A stretch of DNA of 51,963 bases from Parcubacteria group bacterium (GTDB taxonomy: Bacteria; Patescibacteriota; Patescibacteriia; UBA9934; GWF2-40-263): positions 1-51,963 of the forward strand of contig JABMNZ010000004.1 in the NCBI GenBank assembly GCA_013204395.1, given 5' to 3'. Below the pieces are notes generated by a model. That model made no database searches. It was given only the letters and a program-made list of their open reading frames with translations, and was not told the DNA's origin. Below, piece after piece: positions 30,215-39,150 of this stretch; position 1 is the stretch's first letter, and the number at the start of each line of letters is the position of its first letter. Made by a program: the position numbers and the translations under genes.

Positions 30215-31427
30215 AGAGGGCGATGGCCACTAACAGCCACGTGAGAATTGATAGATCATTTTTAAAATACGGCACGTCTACAAGACCATGGATAAGTATT
30301 TCCATCAATGCGAGCAAGGCAACCCAGCGAGTGTTGGATAGAGAAAAAGAGATGTGTTTAAAAGAAGAGAGAACGGTCCACGCCAGGAGCATAATGGCCA
30401 CGAGACCCAAAAGTCCCAGCTCTGTCCAAAAATTCAGGACGATATTGTGTGGGTACTGGAACAGTTCAAGATGTTTAGCTTGGTGATAGGGGGCAAGCGC
30501 GGCCGGGTATCCAGAAAGTCCTGTTCCAAGAAGCCACTTGTCTTGAAGTAGATCGATTGTCTCGCTCCATCCGGTTAGGCGAACTCCTCCTGAGTAATCT
30601 TGGAGAGTCAGTTTATCCATGACAAGCCCGCGCCACGGAGAGATGAGAACAAAAAGGATCGCGACGGAAATTACGACGGCCGTCGTATAAAACGTTCTCC
30701 TCTTTAAGAGGCCATCGACAGCTACCGTGGCAAGAACCGCCACAATAGCAGCTTCGGACTGGGCCAAGAGGATGGCAATTGATGAAAGTAGTGTTACAGA
30801 AAGCCAGAACCATTTTTCCAACTTACGTATCGATAAGGAAGACGGCCGTCGTATTTGTGTGATGGCGATGATGACCACGGGGCCCAAGAAGAGGCCTAGT
30901 GCATTAGGGTAGTCAAAAATTGATGTAACGCGCTTCTCTATGTCCCAGGGGATTGGAATGCCTGCGCCTGTTATCCATTGAACGATAGCGACCACAGACA
31001 GGACCAAGGCGGTGAGTCCTAAGGCCTTGAACAAATCATCTGCTGTTATGGATGAGCGTGATAGTTCATATCGAACGATTAGGAAAAGAAGAATTGGTTC
31101 GATGAAATAGGCCTTCCATACCCCGGCTGCTGATGAGAGATCTGGGGCAATGAATAAGGAAAGGGTTGCCGCCATCAAAATCAATGCGATGGGTAATAGG
31201 TGTGCACGCTCAGGGACAAGCGCCTTCAGTTTTGGGCGCCGCTTGATGACCCAGATGATGACAAAAACGATGACCATTAGTTCCAAGAGCGTCGTGGGGA
31301 TACCAAAAAGCTCCCCTCGCAATAAATAACTTGGGAGAAGAGCAACCAACAGAAGGAGTCCCTTACGAGGGTCCATCCAAGTAACAAGCCCGAAAGCAGC
31401 GGTGATAAAAAGGAGAATGGGCATCAT
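30180..31427 (-). CDS. O-antigen ligase (WaaL/RfaL-type) family membrane protein
   Basis: The 415-aa product has about eleven to twelve hydrophobic segments and the family landmark: a large loop near residue 290-340 containing WLLGTGLSGYPAALAPYH and HNIVLNFWTELGLLGLVAIM, with the conserved G-x-G and H-N-x-x-L-x-x-x-x-E-x-G pattern of WaaL/Wzy enzymes. These polymerise or transfer lipid-linked glycans outside the membrane. It follows the flippase gene by four bases, so a glycan could be flipped by one and used by the other. There is no lipopolysaccharide in a monoderm cell, so a glycoprotein or wall glycan acceptor is likely. Confidence 0.85.
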   Translation of the reverse strand: MMPILLFITAAFGLVTWMDPRKGLLLLVALLPSYLLRGELFGIPTTLLELMVIVFVIIWVIKRRPKLKALVPERAHLLPIALILMAATLSLFIAPDLSSAAGVWKAYFIEPILLFLIVRYELSRSSITADDLFKALGLTALVLSVVAIVQWITGAGIPIPWDIEKRVTSIFDYPNALGLFLGPVVIIAITQIRRPSSLSIRKLEKWFWLSVTLLSSIAILLAQSEAAIVAVLATVAVDGLLKRRTFYTTAVVISVAILFVLISPWRGLVMDKLTLQDYSGGVRLTGWSETIDLLQDKWLLGTGLSGYPAALAPYHQAKHLELFQYPHNIVLNFWTELGLLGLVAIMLLAWTVLSSFKHISFSLSNTRWVALLALMEILIHGLVDVPYFKNDLSILTWLLVAIALYAVHSTRSKKS

Positions 31428-31431
31428 ACGA

Positions 31432-32844
31432 TCAAGATGACATCAGAGTTTTCAACTCTTTGATGGTGATGGCACGCATGGCAAGCAGGGCTCCACCATA
31501 GACCACACCCCCAACAATTAAATCAATTAACACTGGAACATCCATTGGTTGGAGAACAAGATACATGATCCCGGCAGCAATGAGGGCCTTCAGAGTAACC
31601 AGCATAGAAGGGAGCGAACCACTGACACGCCAGACGACCGTAAAGGTTATCGCGGCAATAATCGCTTCGCTAACAAGAGTGACCCATATGGCTCCCCACA
31701 TTCCATGGGTTGGAATAAGCCATAGGTATCCTACAATTGAAATGATCGCTACAAACACATAACCAAGAGTCATGATCTTTTGCTTGTTAAGCGCGACGAT
31801 TAGATGGCCGTAGAGCGCACCGAGGAAGACTCCTATGAGCGCTAAGATTAATAGTGCCAGGGCTGGACCAGATGCGGCAAAATCATTTCCGGCAATTAAT
31901 ACCGTGAGTTCTGTTGCCACCAATTGTGCACCAACCACAACGGGAATAACGGTCATGGCGAATAGATCAAAGATGCGCGCCACTTGTTTTCGGAAGTCGT
32001 TTTTATTCCCAGCGCTCCATGTTGCGACAAGCGATGGAAGCATGAGACCCATGAACATTACTGGCACAACGGTCATGACATCGATGATGCGATAGGCCAT
32101 GCCGTAGAGTCCAACCTCGGCTTCTGGACGGAAGTAGGCAAGGAACAAAATGTCACCCTTTAGGTATAAAAGGTTAAAAGCGATAGATACGGCTATGGGC
32201 CATGATCGAGAAAGAATCCTGCGCCACATACTCATCTCAAACAGTGGTCGGATAACAACAAATTTTTTCGCAAAGTGGACGATGGCAATAAGCCAAAGCA
32301 GGTTGGCGACAACCGACGCTAGTACCATGGCACCAACAGTAGGAAGAGTTAGGGCAAAGAGCACCACGAGTCCTAGGAGGACGCCGCGGTTAATAAGTTC
32401 GGCAAGGGCAGCGCGCCACATGCTTTCATGTTTTTGAAATATTCCAATGAGCATGGTGGCACCGCCCATAAGGAAGTACGCCAGTGCCCCGATTAGCACT
32501 GCCTGCTTTACCACTGCCGTGAAAGGAAAGGCGAGGATCGTGATTGGAGCCAGTGAAAACAAAAGAGCTCCAGAGATTAGTCTGAGCCCAAAGAAGTTAC
32601 CCACCACTTTTTCTTCATCAACACCTTTTTCTGAGATCATGACAATCAACGTGAGGGTCAGTCCAAAATCTACCACCACACCGAACATCTGTAGATAGGT
32701 TACGGCCGTGGTGTACTCACCAAACGCCGCTGTACCTAAAGTTCTAGTGATTAGCGCAATTGTAATCAGGCCCAGAAGTACAGAAAGGGCTTTTCCAGCG
32801 AGTTGAATGGAGAAGTTTGACGCTAAGGATCGCGCAGAGATCAT
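31432..32844 (-). CDS. Polysaccharide flippase (Wzx/MOP superfamily)
   Basis: The product of 470 aa has fourteen or so hydrophobic segments and starts MISARSLASNFSIQLAGKAL, followed by TRTLGTAAFGEYTTAVTYLQ, the usual N-terminus of Wzx/RfbX polysaccharide exporters (pattern R.LG...FG.Y). These move lipid-linked sugar units across the membrane. The ATG at 32844 is chosen because it begins the conserved part; another ATG 21 bases upstream is possible. It is divergent from the SpoIID-domain gene and precedes the ligase-type gene. Confidence 0.88.
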   Translation of the reverse strand: MISARSLASNFSIQLAGKALSVLLGLITIALITRTLGTAAFGEYTTAVTYLQMFGVVVDFGLTLTLIVMISEKGVDEEKVVGNFFGLRLISGALLFSLAPITILAFPFTAVVKQAVLIGALAYFLMGGATMLIGIFQKHESMWRAALAELINRGVLLGLVVLFALTLPTVGAMVLASVVANLLWLIAIVHFAKKFVVIRPLFEMSMWRRILSRSWPIAVSIAFNLLYLKGDILFLAYFRPEAEVGLYGMAYRIIDVMTVVPVMFMGLMLPSLVATWSAGNKNDFRKQVARIFDLFAMTVIPVVVGAQLVATELTVLIAGNDFAASGPALALLILALIGVFLGALYGHLIVALNKQKIMTLGYVFVAIISIVGYLWLIPTHGMWGAIWVTLVSEAIIAAITFTVVWRVSGSLPSMLVTLKALIAAGIMYLVLQPMDVPVLIDLIVGGVVYGGALLAMRAITIKELKTLMSS

Positions 32845-32873
32845 ATATGGGTGCAAGTGTATCATGTTTACGA

Positions 32874-32902
32874 TTGACTGGGGACTGAAAAAATGCTATT
32901 AT
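32874..32902 (+). promoter_or_regulatory. Promoter of the SpoIID/LytB-domain gene (leaderless)
   Basis: TTGACT (32874-32879), 17-base spacer, TATTAT (32897-32902). The ATG at 32914 is only 11 bases after the -10 box, so the 5' leader should be about five bases long. Confidence 0.8.
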
Positions 32903-32913
32903 CACTTTGAATT

Positions 32914-34821
32914 ATGATTCTTTTCCGCTCGCGCGATTTCCATGCTTTGTCCGCGACGACCACGAGGATTTCGTTGGTTTTATTTTCACTGTTGCTAATA
33001 TTAGCAGCGTTTTTTTTATATGTAAGCGAAGCTGACGCTGCAAGTAAGCGTGGGTATGAAGCCATGCAGGTTTCTCTTCCTAAATCTGGCTTTACCATGG
33101 AGCCTGGGGCGACTCAGCAAGTCATGATCGGGTTTCAGAATACAGGAGAGGTAACGTGGAAAAACAGCGGCAATGCGTTTGTCTCAATCTATACCTATGA
33201 TCCAAAGTACAGAGCCAGTGATTTTACCTCTGACGACTGGACAGACTACACACAAGCAGCTCGCTTACATGAAGATTCTGTAAGAGTTGGTGAAGTGGGT
33301 CACATTTATCTCACCCTCACAGCACCAAAATACCCTGGTAAGTACGAAGAAACATTTCAGCTTGCTGCAGAGAACACCGCTTGGATTCCTGGGGGGGAAT
33401 TTACGCTTACGATTAATGTTGGAACCACGTCAGCTTCGACAATCATAAAGACTGCACCAGTAGAACAAGAGGTTGAGGATTCAGTAGACGATGGCACAGC
33501 TTCTCCTGAGACAGACGGTCTGTCAGCCATGATTCTTTTGCGCAGTGCAAAGACCGTTACGGCAAAGGCTGGTGAAGATGTGACTTATAAGATAGGTGTA
33601 AAAAATACTGGGACGCAGACTTGGGACACACGAGAACTTCGAACTAACATTCTCACTATCGCAAGCGCTGATACAGCTCACGCTTCATGGGTTTCTGCAA
33701 ATAAGTTGGTTGTAAATGAGGCTGGTTCCGTTAAGCCAGGAGGGTTAGATTTTCTTTCATTTACGTTCACGGCTCCATCGACAAGGGGCTCACACAATAT
33801 TCGCTATACAATGGCTGTTAATGACGTTGTCATTCCAGATTTCTACATAGACATTCCTGTAGAAGTGACGTCAGGTGCAGCCGCTGTGATAGATGAACCG
33901 CTAACGGTTGATGAAGGGACGGTTCAGGCTGATCGACTCATTGATGAACCGATCATGCGCATCGGACTTCTGACGGTTGATGAAGAGACTGATTGGGTAA
34001 CAGAGATTAGTTGTAATACCACCTGGAAGTTGGTTGATGAGGAGGGTGGTTTACTCGGATCAATGGCTAAGGATCAGATGGTTCGGGCATTTTATAAAAA
34101 TCAACGCTACTATTTTAACCGTGGTAATGCTATCGAACAGACTCACAAATATTTAAGATTCGTACCAGATAGCGAAGACGGAATTTGTACAATTGAAAAC
34201 TTTGACCGCCGCAAAACCCGTAATGCAGCTTACGCTGATAATCAATTTCGCGATGTGCTTGAGCTCCAGTACATTCCTTATAAGGATGAGGTTTGGGTAA
34301 TCAATGAGTTGCCTGTTGAGCAATACCTATACGGTCTAGCAGAGACATCAAACTATTCTCACAACGAATTTAAAAAGACTCTCCTTACAGTTGCACGAAC
34401 ATACGCCTTGTATCATTTCGAGCGAAATACTAAGCATCACGGGTATTTTCACATGAATGCGTATGCAGATGATCAGGTATATAAGGGGTACGAGTATGAG
34501 CAACGCCACTATCTTATTAAGAATGCAGTAGACGACACTCATGGCGTAACAGTGAACTATAACGGCCGAACAGCCATTACTCCCTACTTCTCTCGTTCAG
34601 ACGGACGTACACGTAGCTGGTCAGAAGTATGGGGCGGTGTTGTTGAGTGGATCATAGGGGTGCCAGCTCCACATGACGCAGCTGCAGGACGAACGCTTTG
34701 GGGTCATGGTGTTGGAATGAGCGCCACTGAGGCATTGGACATGGCCAGGGATGGATCGACATGGGAAGACATTTTGCACTATTTCTATACGGGAGTTGAA
34801 TTGAATCAAAGATGGGAATAA
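32914..34821 (+). CDS. Secreted SpoIID/LytB-domain protein with two NBR1/Ig-like domains
   Basis: The 635-aa product has a signal anchor (about residues 14-38), then two Ig-like domains of the NBR1 type (SGFTMEPGATQQVMIGFQNTG near 50 and KTVTAKAGEDVTYKIGVKNTG near 209), an SH3-like middle part, and a SpoIID domain (about 440-635). The last holds the catalytic Glu in YGLAETSNYSHNEFKKTLL, VARTYALYH, and WGHGVGMSATEALDMA. SpoIID/LytB proteins cleave or modify glycan strands that lack stem peptides. It is likely to act in the wall. Five bases separate it from the next gene. Confidence 0.9.
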   Translation: MILFRSRDFHALSATTTRISLVLFSLLLILAAFFLYVSEADAASKRGYEAMQVSLPKSGFTMEPGATQQVMIGFQNTGEVTWKNSGNAFVSIYTYDPKYRASDFTSDDWTDYTQAARLHEDSVRVGEVGHIYLTLTAPKYPGKYEETFQLAAENTAWIPGGEFTLTINVGTTSASTIIKTAPVEQEVEDSVDDGTASPETDGLSAMILLRSAKTVTAKAGEDVTYKIGVKNTGTQTWDTRELRTNILTIASADTAHASWVSANKLVVNEAGSVKPGGLDFLSFTFTAPSTRGSHNIRYTMAVNDVVIPDFYIDIPVEVTSGAAAVIDEPLTVDEGTVQADRLIDEPIMRIGLLTVDEETDWVTEISCNTTWKLVDEEGGLLGSMAKDQMVRAFYKNQRYYFNRGNAIEQTHKYLRFVPDSEDGICTIENFDRRKTRNAAYADNQFRDVLELQYIPYKDEVWVINELPVEQYLYGLAETSNYSHNEFKKTLLTVARTYALYHFERNTKHHGYFHMNAYADDQVYKGYEYEQRHYLIKNAVDDTHGVTVNYNGRTAITPYFSRSDGRTRSWSEVWGGVVEWIIGVPAPHDAAAGRTLWGHGVGMSATEALDMARDGSTWEDILHYFYTGVELNQRWE

Positions 34822-34825
34822 GAGT

Positions 34826-35203
34826 ATGAATGAACTTGGATCAACTCGAGATCGAGAAGGTGAACTGCGAGATGAGGTTTTTTCTTTGACTAAGGGTTTA
34901 GAACTTTCTGAAACAGCAAAAGCAAATTTTAAAAGAGTGCTTTTAAAAGAGGGGGCGGCAGCTGTTTTGGCAAAGATTAGGAATGAAATGGAGGTGGGTG
35001 AAAATCCTATTTATGTGCAAATGATTTTGGATTGGGCACAGAGCAATAACAAAATTGAAGAACTTCTTAGTCACCTAGGAGAGGAGGACATGAAGACTGC
35101 TATGGGCAAAATGCTCTCTTTGGACTCGAGGGCTCTTGCGCTTGCAGGTCATGTTATTGGAATTGATGTTCAGAAAGAACCAGGTTGGTGGGGGGAGAAT
35201 TAG
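34826..35203 (+). CDS. Small cytoplasmic protein of unknown function
   Basis: The 125-aa product is helical, highly charged and without signal peptide or membrane span (for example LRDEVFSLTKGLELSETAKANFKRVL). I recognise no family. It starts five bases after the SpoIID gene. Near its 3' end is a run of six G (35190-35195). In the frame reached by a one-base slip there, coding-looking sequence continues for 28 more codons to a stop at 35284-35286 (LGIKALFKTSTGSSEGTERL...). The real product may therefore be longer, by slippage, phase variation or a sequencing error. Confidence 0.65.
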   Translation: MNELGSTRDREGELRDEVFSLTKGLELSETAKANFKRVLLKEGAAAVLAKIRNEMEVGENPIYVQMILDWAQSNNKIEELLSHLGEEDMKTAMGKMLSLDSRALALAGHVIGIDVQKEPGWWGEN

Positions 35204-35294
35204 GGATCAAGGCACTTTTTAAAACATCAACAGGATCTTCCGAGGGTACTGAGAGATTAAATTTGGCATTAGAGTCGCTTTCTTAAATCTGTTT

Positions 35295-36356
35295 ATGAGA
35301 TCTTTATTTGTCACATTCATGTTGTTATCAATCGCCGTGGTTTATCCCACGGCGGTTTTGGCTCTGGATCCACTTCAGATGGTTTACGAGAGTCGTGCAG
35401 ATCTGCAAGTTGCGTTTGATGCTGACACGGGCCTATCTGTACCGGCGACAGCGGCAGGGTTCCTTTTGGATCTTGAAGATTGGGCTCGGCAGTATGGTTG
35501 GTCTGAACACGCGGAGCTTAGAAGCTATAGACCTGAGGAGGGCGATGGCGTGCCTGTTAGGGTAAGCGCCACTGAGATCGAATCTGCCATCGGGTCTGAG
35601 GCCTATGTGGTGATGGATCGATCTACTGGGAAGATATTGACTGTTAAGAATGAGAATCGTGTCTGGCCTATAGCAAGCCTTACAAAGCTAGTTACCGCTG
35701 ACGTGGTGCTAGATCACGATGTTTCCATGAGTTCTTACGGGGATGTTCGCAATAGCGACAATGTTGGAGGAGCACGTTTGTGGGTGTATGACGGCGATCA
35801 GTTTACTGTTGAAGATCTTTTTTATGCCGCGCTTGTGGGAAGTGCAAATAACGCAGCAAATGCTTTGTCCCGCACGGCAGGTCTTACTCGAGCAGCTTTT
35901 TTGGCTGAGATGAACAACCGTGCCGCAGCACTCAATCTTACAAAGACTTTTTTTGTGGATCCCACGGGCATCGAGCTTGGCAATGTTTCTACCGCACGGG
36001 AGATGACACGGTTAGCTCGCAATATTTTTGAGCGCGAAGAAGTGCAGAGATTTACAACTACTTCGACAAAGTACATATACGACCTTACACAAGGGACAAG
36101 CAAGAAGATGACCAATACAAACTGGATGTTGTATAAGCCGGCTTACGATGACGTGTACGTGACAGGCGGCAAGACTGGGTATCTCATTGAGAGCGGATGG
36201 AACCTTGTGGTTGCACTACGCCCAGATGGAAATGATACTGACAGAGAACTTTTGATAACGATCTTTGGTGCAGACTCTAGGGCAGATTCATTCGTCGATG
36301 CTCAGCGTCTGGCAGACTGGGCCTGGGATGTGCATCAGTGGCAGAAATATAATTAG
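35295..36356 (+). CDS. D-alanyl-D-alanine carboxypeptidase (S11 family)
   Basis: This wall enzyme trims the terminal D-Ala from stem peptides and so limits cross-linking. The 353-aa product has a signal peptide (residues 1-23, ending VLA), the active-site SxxK in PIASLTKLVTADVV near residue 127, the SxN motif in GSANNAANALSR near 184 and KTG in TGGKTGYLIESGW near 291. The order and spacing fit PBP5/DacA-type enzymes, though the extra C-terminal domain is missing. The 90-base spacer before it holds the possible extension of the previous gene. Confidence 0.93.
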   Translation: MRSLFVTFMLLSIAVVYPTAVLALDPLQMVYESRADLQVAFDADTGLSVPATAAGFLLDLEDWARQYGWSEHAELRSYRPEEGDGVPVRVSATEIESAIGSEAYVVMDRSTGKILTVKNENRVWPIASLTKLVTADVVLDHDVSMSSYGDVRNSDNVGGARLWVYDGDQFTVEDLFYAALVGSANNAANALSRTAGLTRAAFLAEMNNRAAALNLTKTFFVDPTGIELGNVSTAREMTRLARNIFEREEVQRFTTTSTKYIYDLTQGTSKKMTNTNWMLYKPAYDDVYVTGGKTGYLIESGWNLVVALRPDGNDTDRELLITIFGADSRADSFVDAQRLADWAWDVHQWQKYN

Positions 36357-36367
36357 ACATCAATTAC

Positions 36368-36399
36368 AAAGAGACCCTCCATAAAGGAGGGTCTCTTTT
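36368..36399. terminator. Bidirectional terminator
   Basis: AAAGAGACCCTCC and GGAGGGTCTCTTT pair around ATAAA with T tails on both strands, between the convergent carboxypeptidase and PH-domain genes. Confidence 0.9.
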
Positions 36400-36405
36400 A
36401 TTATT

Positions 36406-36960
36406 CTATTTTCCTGCACCAAGGGCACTCACACGCTGCTTATCTTCCTCTACGAGTTTCGTAACAATTTCCTTTACATGTTCAGGGTTGTCGATGTTTT
36501 TGAAGTGGAACCGACCTTTTTCTCCAGCTGTTTGTACGTAGACCTGTCCATAGGTAAAAACGGTCTGGAGTATTCCGCGGATTTCCGCGGTGGTGTCTTG
36601 AACAGAAGCTAGATCAAGTTCAGATGCCGTGCGGTTAAAAAGACCTTCCTGTTCTGTATTGATGATCCTTTCATTTGTCACGATCCAGGTATCTAGGTAG
36701 AAATCTGTGAACTCAATAAAAGCAAAGAGCCAGATTGATAGAAAGTAGAGACTGCCCGCTATTACCAAGAGGGGGCCGGATACGGGGCCTTGAAGCCACG
36801 CACTAACCATTCCCCAGAAATACCAACCTAAACCAAGAGGTACAATCGTTAGGAGAAGAAAGGAAGCGATAATGGTGAAGACTGCAAACCAATGTCGTCG
36901 CATGAAGAGGACGACGTGCTCATTTTCTCTTTGGTTAGGGAGATGATCTAAATGCATCAT
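36406..36960 (-). CDS. PH-domain membrane protein (bPH2/YdbT-like)
   Basis: The 184-aa product has two membrane spans (FAVFTIIASFLLLTIVPLGL near residue 30 and LLVIAGSLYFLSIWLFAFIEF near 65) followed by a bacterial PH domain of the DUF304/bPH2 type: DTWIVTNERIINTEQEGLFNRTASELDLASVQDTT (about residues 90-124, seen in parts) and FTYGQVYVQTAG. Family members are membrane proteins of unknown role. It overlaps the preceding gene by four bases and forms a two-gene unit. Confidence 0.88.
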   Translation of the reverse strand: MMHLDHLPNQRENEHVVLFMRRHWFAVFTIIASFLLLTIVPLGLGWYFWGMVSAWLQGPVSGPLLVIAGSLYFLSIWLFAFIEFTDFYLDTWIVTNERIINTEQEGLFNRTASELDLASVQDTTAEIRGILQTVFTYGQVYVQTAGEKGRFHFKNIDNPEHVKEIVTKLVEEDKQRVSALGAGK

Positions 36961-37241
36961 AGATTTGGAAATAGATCTTCGTTGTAATACTGGGCAGCAC
37001 CCTCGGCAGAGATTGGGTGAGACCAGTCATACTCCATCAACATAAAAGTGGATCCAGAGATCAACAAAATTGTTCCACCTGTAAAGATGGTGACGAGAAT
37101 ATAGAGTCCAATCCCGAATATCCCGTATTTGATGAGGTGGTAGACATTAAAAAGTCCGTAGAAAATATAAAAGAGCATGTAGGCACCAAAGACGGTAAGG
37201 AAGACAGAAACCGGAATGCTCATGGTTGAAAAGTCGAACAT
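36957..37241 (-). CDS. Small membrane protein, three spans, unknown function
   Basis: The 94-aa product has three hydrophobic segments (VFLTVFGAYMLFYIFYGL, FGIGLYILVTIFTGGTILLI) and a polar, acidic tail. The ATG stands nine bases downstream of an extended -10 box (TGA-TACAAT, 37251-37259), so its mRNA should be leaderless. It overlaps the PH-domain gene by four bases, so the two products may form a membrane complex. No family recognised. Confidence 0.75.
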   Translation of the reverse strand: MFDFSTMSIPVSVFLTVFGAYMLFYIFYGLFNVYHLIKYGIFGIGLYILVTIFTGGTILLISGSTFMLMEYDWSHPISAEGAAQYYNEDLFPNL

Positions 37242-37260
37242 AGTACAAATATTGTATCAC

Positions 37261-37287
37261 AAAACCCCCATGAGAATGGGGGTTTTG
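37261..37287 (-). terminator. Terminator after ruvB
   Basis: AAAACCCCCAT and ATGGGGGTTTT pair around GAGA, with a T run on the minus strand. It separates ruvB from the promoter of the small membrane protein. Confidence 0.85.
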
Positions 37288-37304
37288 ATAGAAATGAGAT
37301 CAGC

Positions 37305-38321
37305 CTAAGTGGATAGTCCTAAGTGTTTATAAGCGTGTTTTGTAGCCATGCGTCCACGTGGAGTGCGCTTTAGAAAACCGACTTGGATAAGGAATGGCTC
37401 GTGAACGTCTTCGATGGTTTGAATTTCTTCTTGTGTAGCTGCGGCGATTGTTGAGAGGCCAACAGGGCCACCGTCAAATTTTTCAATGATAGCTTTGAGA
37501 ATTCTGCGGTCTGTTTCGTCGAGCCCCACGTGGTCCACGTTCAACATTTTCAAAGCTTGTTCACAGACGGGTGTACTCACGGTTCCGTCTGCACGCACAT
37601 CGGCGAAGTCTCGCACACGTCGCAGGAGGCGATTCGCTATACGTGGGGTTCGTCTGGATCGTGAAGAGAGTAGCTTGCTGGCTTCAGGGTCGATGGGAGT
37701 CTCAAGAAGGCCTGCACTGCGTGTGATGATTTTTTCAATGTGGTCGTCTTCATAAAAATTGAGGTGATGGACCGCACCAAAACGATCACGAAGAGGAGCT
37801 GATAGCAGAGAGAGACGTGTTGTGGCACCGATGATTGTAAATCTCTCTAAGCTCAAACGCAGAGTTCGTGCCGTGGGTCCTTTCCCGACAATGATATCCA
37901 GGGCGTAGTCTTCCATGGCTGGATAGAGAATCTCTTCAATGGTCTTGTTCATACGATGAATCTCATCGATAAACAGGACATCACCACGACCAAGATTTGA
38001 AATGATGGCTGCCAAGTCACCAACCCTCTCAAGGGCTGGGCCTGATGTAACGCGGATTTGAGAACCTAACTCTTTTGCAATGATGTGAGCCAGGGTGGTT
38101 TTACCTAGACCTGGATTTCCGTATAGCAAGACGTGCTCGATTGGTTCGTCTCGCTTTTTTGCAGCCTCAATAAAAATCGAGAGATTTTCCTTTAAATCGT
38201 CCTGTCCGATAAATTCACCTAACGATTGTGGGCGTAGTCCAACCTCAAATTCTCGCTCCTCTTGAGGGGCATTGGTATTGGTGACACTCTTTGAAATATT
38301 CTCTTCTTCTCGTTCGATCAT
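37305..38321 (-). CDS. ruvB: Holliday junction branch migration helicase RuvB
   Basis: RuvB is the AAA+ motor that, with RuvA, drives branch migration of Holliday junctions. The product of 338 aa begins [11 protein letters not shown] and shows [22 protein letters not shown], Walker [14 protein letters not shown] near residue 68, Walker [12 protein letters not shown] near 115, sensor [18 protein letters not shown] near 167 and the DNA-binding wing ending [17 protein letters not shown]. The ATG at 38321 stands ten bases after CATAAT, so the mRNA is probably leaderless. A decayed copy of its 5' end lies at 38944-39045. Confidence 0.97.
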   Translation of the reverse strand: MIEREEENISKSVTNTNAPQEEREFEVGLRPQSLGEFIGQDDLKENLSIFIEAAKKRDEPIEHVLLYGNPGLGKTTLAHIIAKELGSQIRVTSGPALERVGDLAAIISNLGRGDVLFIDEIHRMNKTIEEILYPAMEDYALDIIVGKGPTARTLRLSLERFTIIGATTRLSLLSAPLRDRFGAVHHLNFYEDDHIEKIITRSAGLLETPIDPEASKLLSSRSRRTPRIANRLLRRVRDFADVRADGTVSTPVCEQALKMLNVDHVGLDETDRRILKAIIEKFDGGPVGLSTIAAATQEEIQTIEDVHEPFLIQVGFLKRTPRGRMATKHAYKHLGLST

Positions 38322-38331
38322 AGTCAATCAT

Positions 38332-38360
38332 ATTATGGGTGACTCGAGCATTCGTCGCAA
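38332..38360 (-). promoter_or_regulatory. ruvB promoter (leaderless)
   Basis: Minus-strand TTGCGA (38355-38360), 17-base spacer, CATAAT (38332-38337), then ten bases to the ATG. No LexA-like operator is apparent. Confidence 0.7.
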
Positions 38361-38362
38361 GC

Positions 38363-38390
38363 AATAATCACTCCATATGGAGTGATTATT
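38363..38390 (-). terminator. Palindromic terminator
   Basis: A perfect 28-base palindrome (AATAATCACTCC half-site centred on ATAT) directly follows the gene at 38386-38919. It overlaps the -35 side of the ruvB promoter region. Confidence 0.65.
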
Positions 38391-38919
38391 CAATCCCCTT
38401 TAGTTCTTGGTGAATTTCAGGAGTAAATTGTTTTAGAGCGGTATTCCATCGTTCTAGAGTTTTTAACTCCTCTTGCCAATGATCTTTAGATAGTCTCATC
38501 TGAATAACGTTGTCTGGATTACGGGGTTCGTTTTCTATATCAAGTAGTGAACCAGTTTCAAACGCTTCCACAGCAGTTTGGGGAAATCCCATAAGTTCAC
38601 CATACAGCCGGTGATCACGACTTGGATCCAGTTTTGAAAGCAATTCAACATCTTTTCTTCGTGATCCAATTAAATATGACACCCAATCTTTATCATTTCC
38701 ATCTTTTTTTTCATAAACCAGACCAGCTTCAGATAAAGCCTTCTCTACATCTGACTCATCCGAGTTCCATGGTGCCAGATCAAGTTCAGTTGCAGGTTTC
38801 AATCCCAGGATAACGAGAACGATTTCAGCTTTTGGATAGGCTCCTATTTCTAGATTACGAACTTTGCCGACTCGATCTTTTGCTCTTTCAGTTTCGATCC
38901 CAGATTCAATTGATGTCAT
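38386..38919 (-). CDS. Hypothetical cytoplasmic protein
   Basis: The 177-aa product is charged, without signal or membrane segments. The first 20 residues are Glu/Arg-rich; later parts read AEIVLVILGLKPATELDLAP, SYLIGSRRKDVELLSKL and DHRLYGELMGFPQTAVEAFE. I recognise no family. The codon use is like the host's. It lies upstream of ruvB and shares no sequence with it. Confidence 0.65.
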   Translation of the reverse strand: MTSIESGIETERAKDRVGKVRNLEIGAYPKAEIVLVILGLKPATELDLAPWNSDESDVEKALSEAGLVYEKKDGNDKDWVSYLIGSRRKDVELLSKLDPSRDHRLYGELMGFPQTAVEAFETGSLLDIENEPRNPDNVIQMRLSKDHWQEELKTLERWNTALKQFTPEIHQELKGIE

Positions 38920-38943
38920 AACTTTTTTGATTCAAGAATTCGT

Positions 38944-39045
38944 CTAAAGATTATGAGCGCAGCCCAACCTCGAAGTATTGCTCAGGGTTTGTTGTATCTG
39001 ATCCATGACTCGCTCTGGAATATTTTCTTCCTCACGCTCAATCAT
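38944..39045 (-). pseudogene. Decayed 5' fragment of a second ruvB
   Basis: The minus strand reads [18 protein letters not shown]..., matching the start [10 protein letters not shown] of the intact ruvB 700 bases away, and near the other end GAGGTTGGGCTGCGCTCATA aligns with the ruvB bases for EVGLRPQ with four differences but one frame off, leading to a stop. Total length is about 100 bases in both copies. Nothing of the AAA+ domain follows. It is therefore a frameshifted remnant of a diverged ruvB, not a gene. Confidence 0.75.
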
Positions 39046-39084
39046 ACGTGTGCATTATGCCTTCACAAGCCAACTGGCGCAAAC

Positions 39085-39115
39085 AAAAACACACCCGGTC
39101 AAGAGATGTGTTTTT
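39085..39115. terminator. Terminator-like hairpin
   Basis: AAAAACACA and TGTGTTTTT pair around a 13-base loop. It lies between the ruvB remnant and the tandem repeat and may once have ended a gene upstream of the remnant. Confidence 0.55.
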
Positions 39116-39150
39116 CAGGTTTGCTAACAATAGATTTATTTAAGCGAGTC

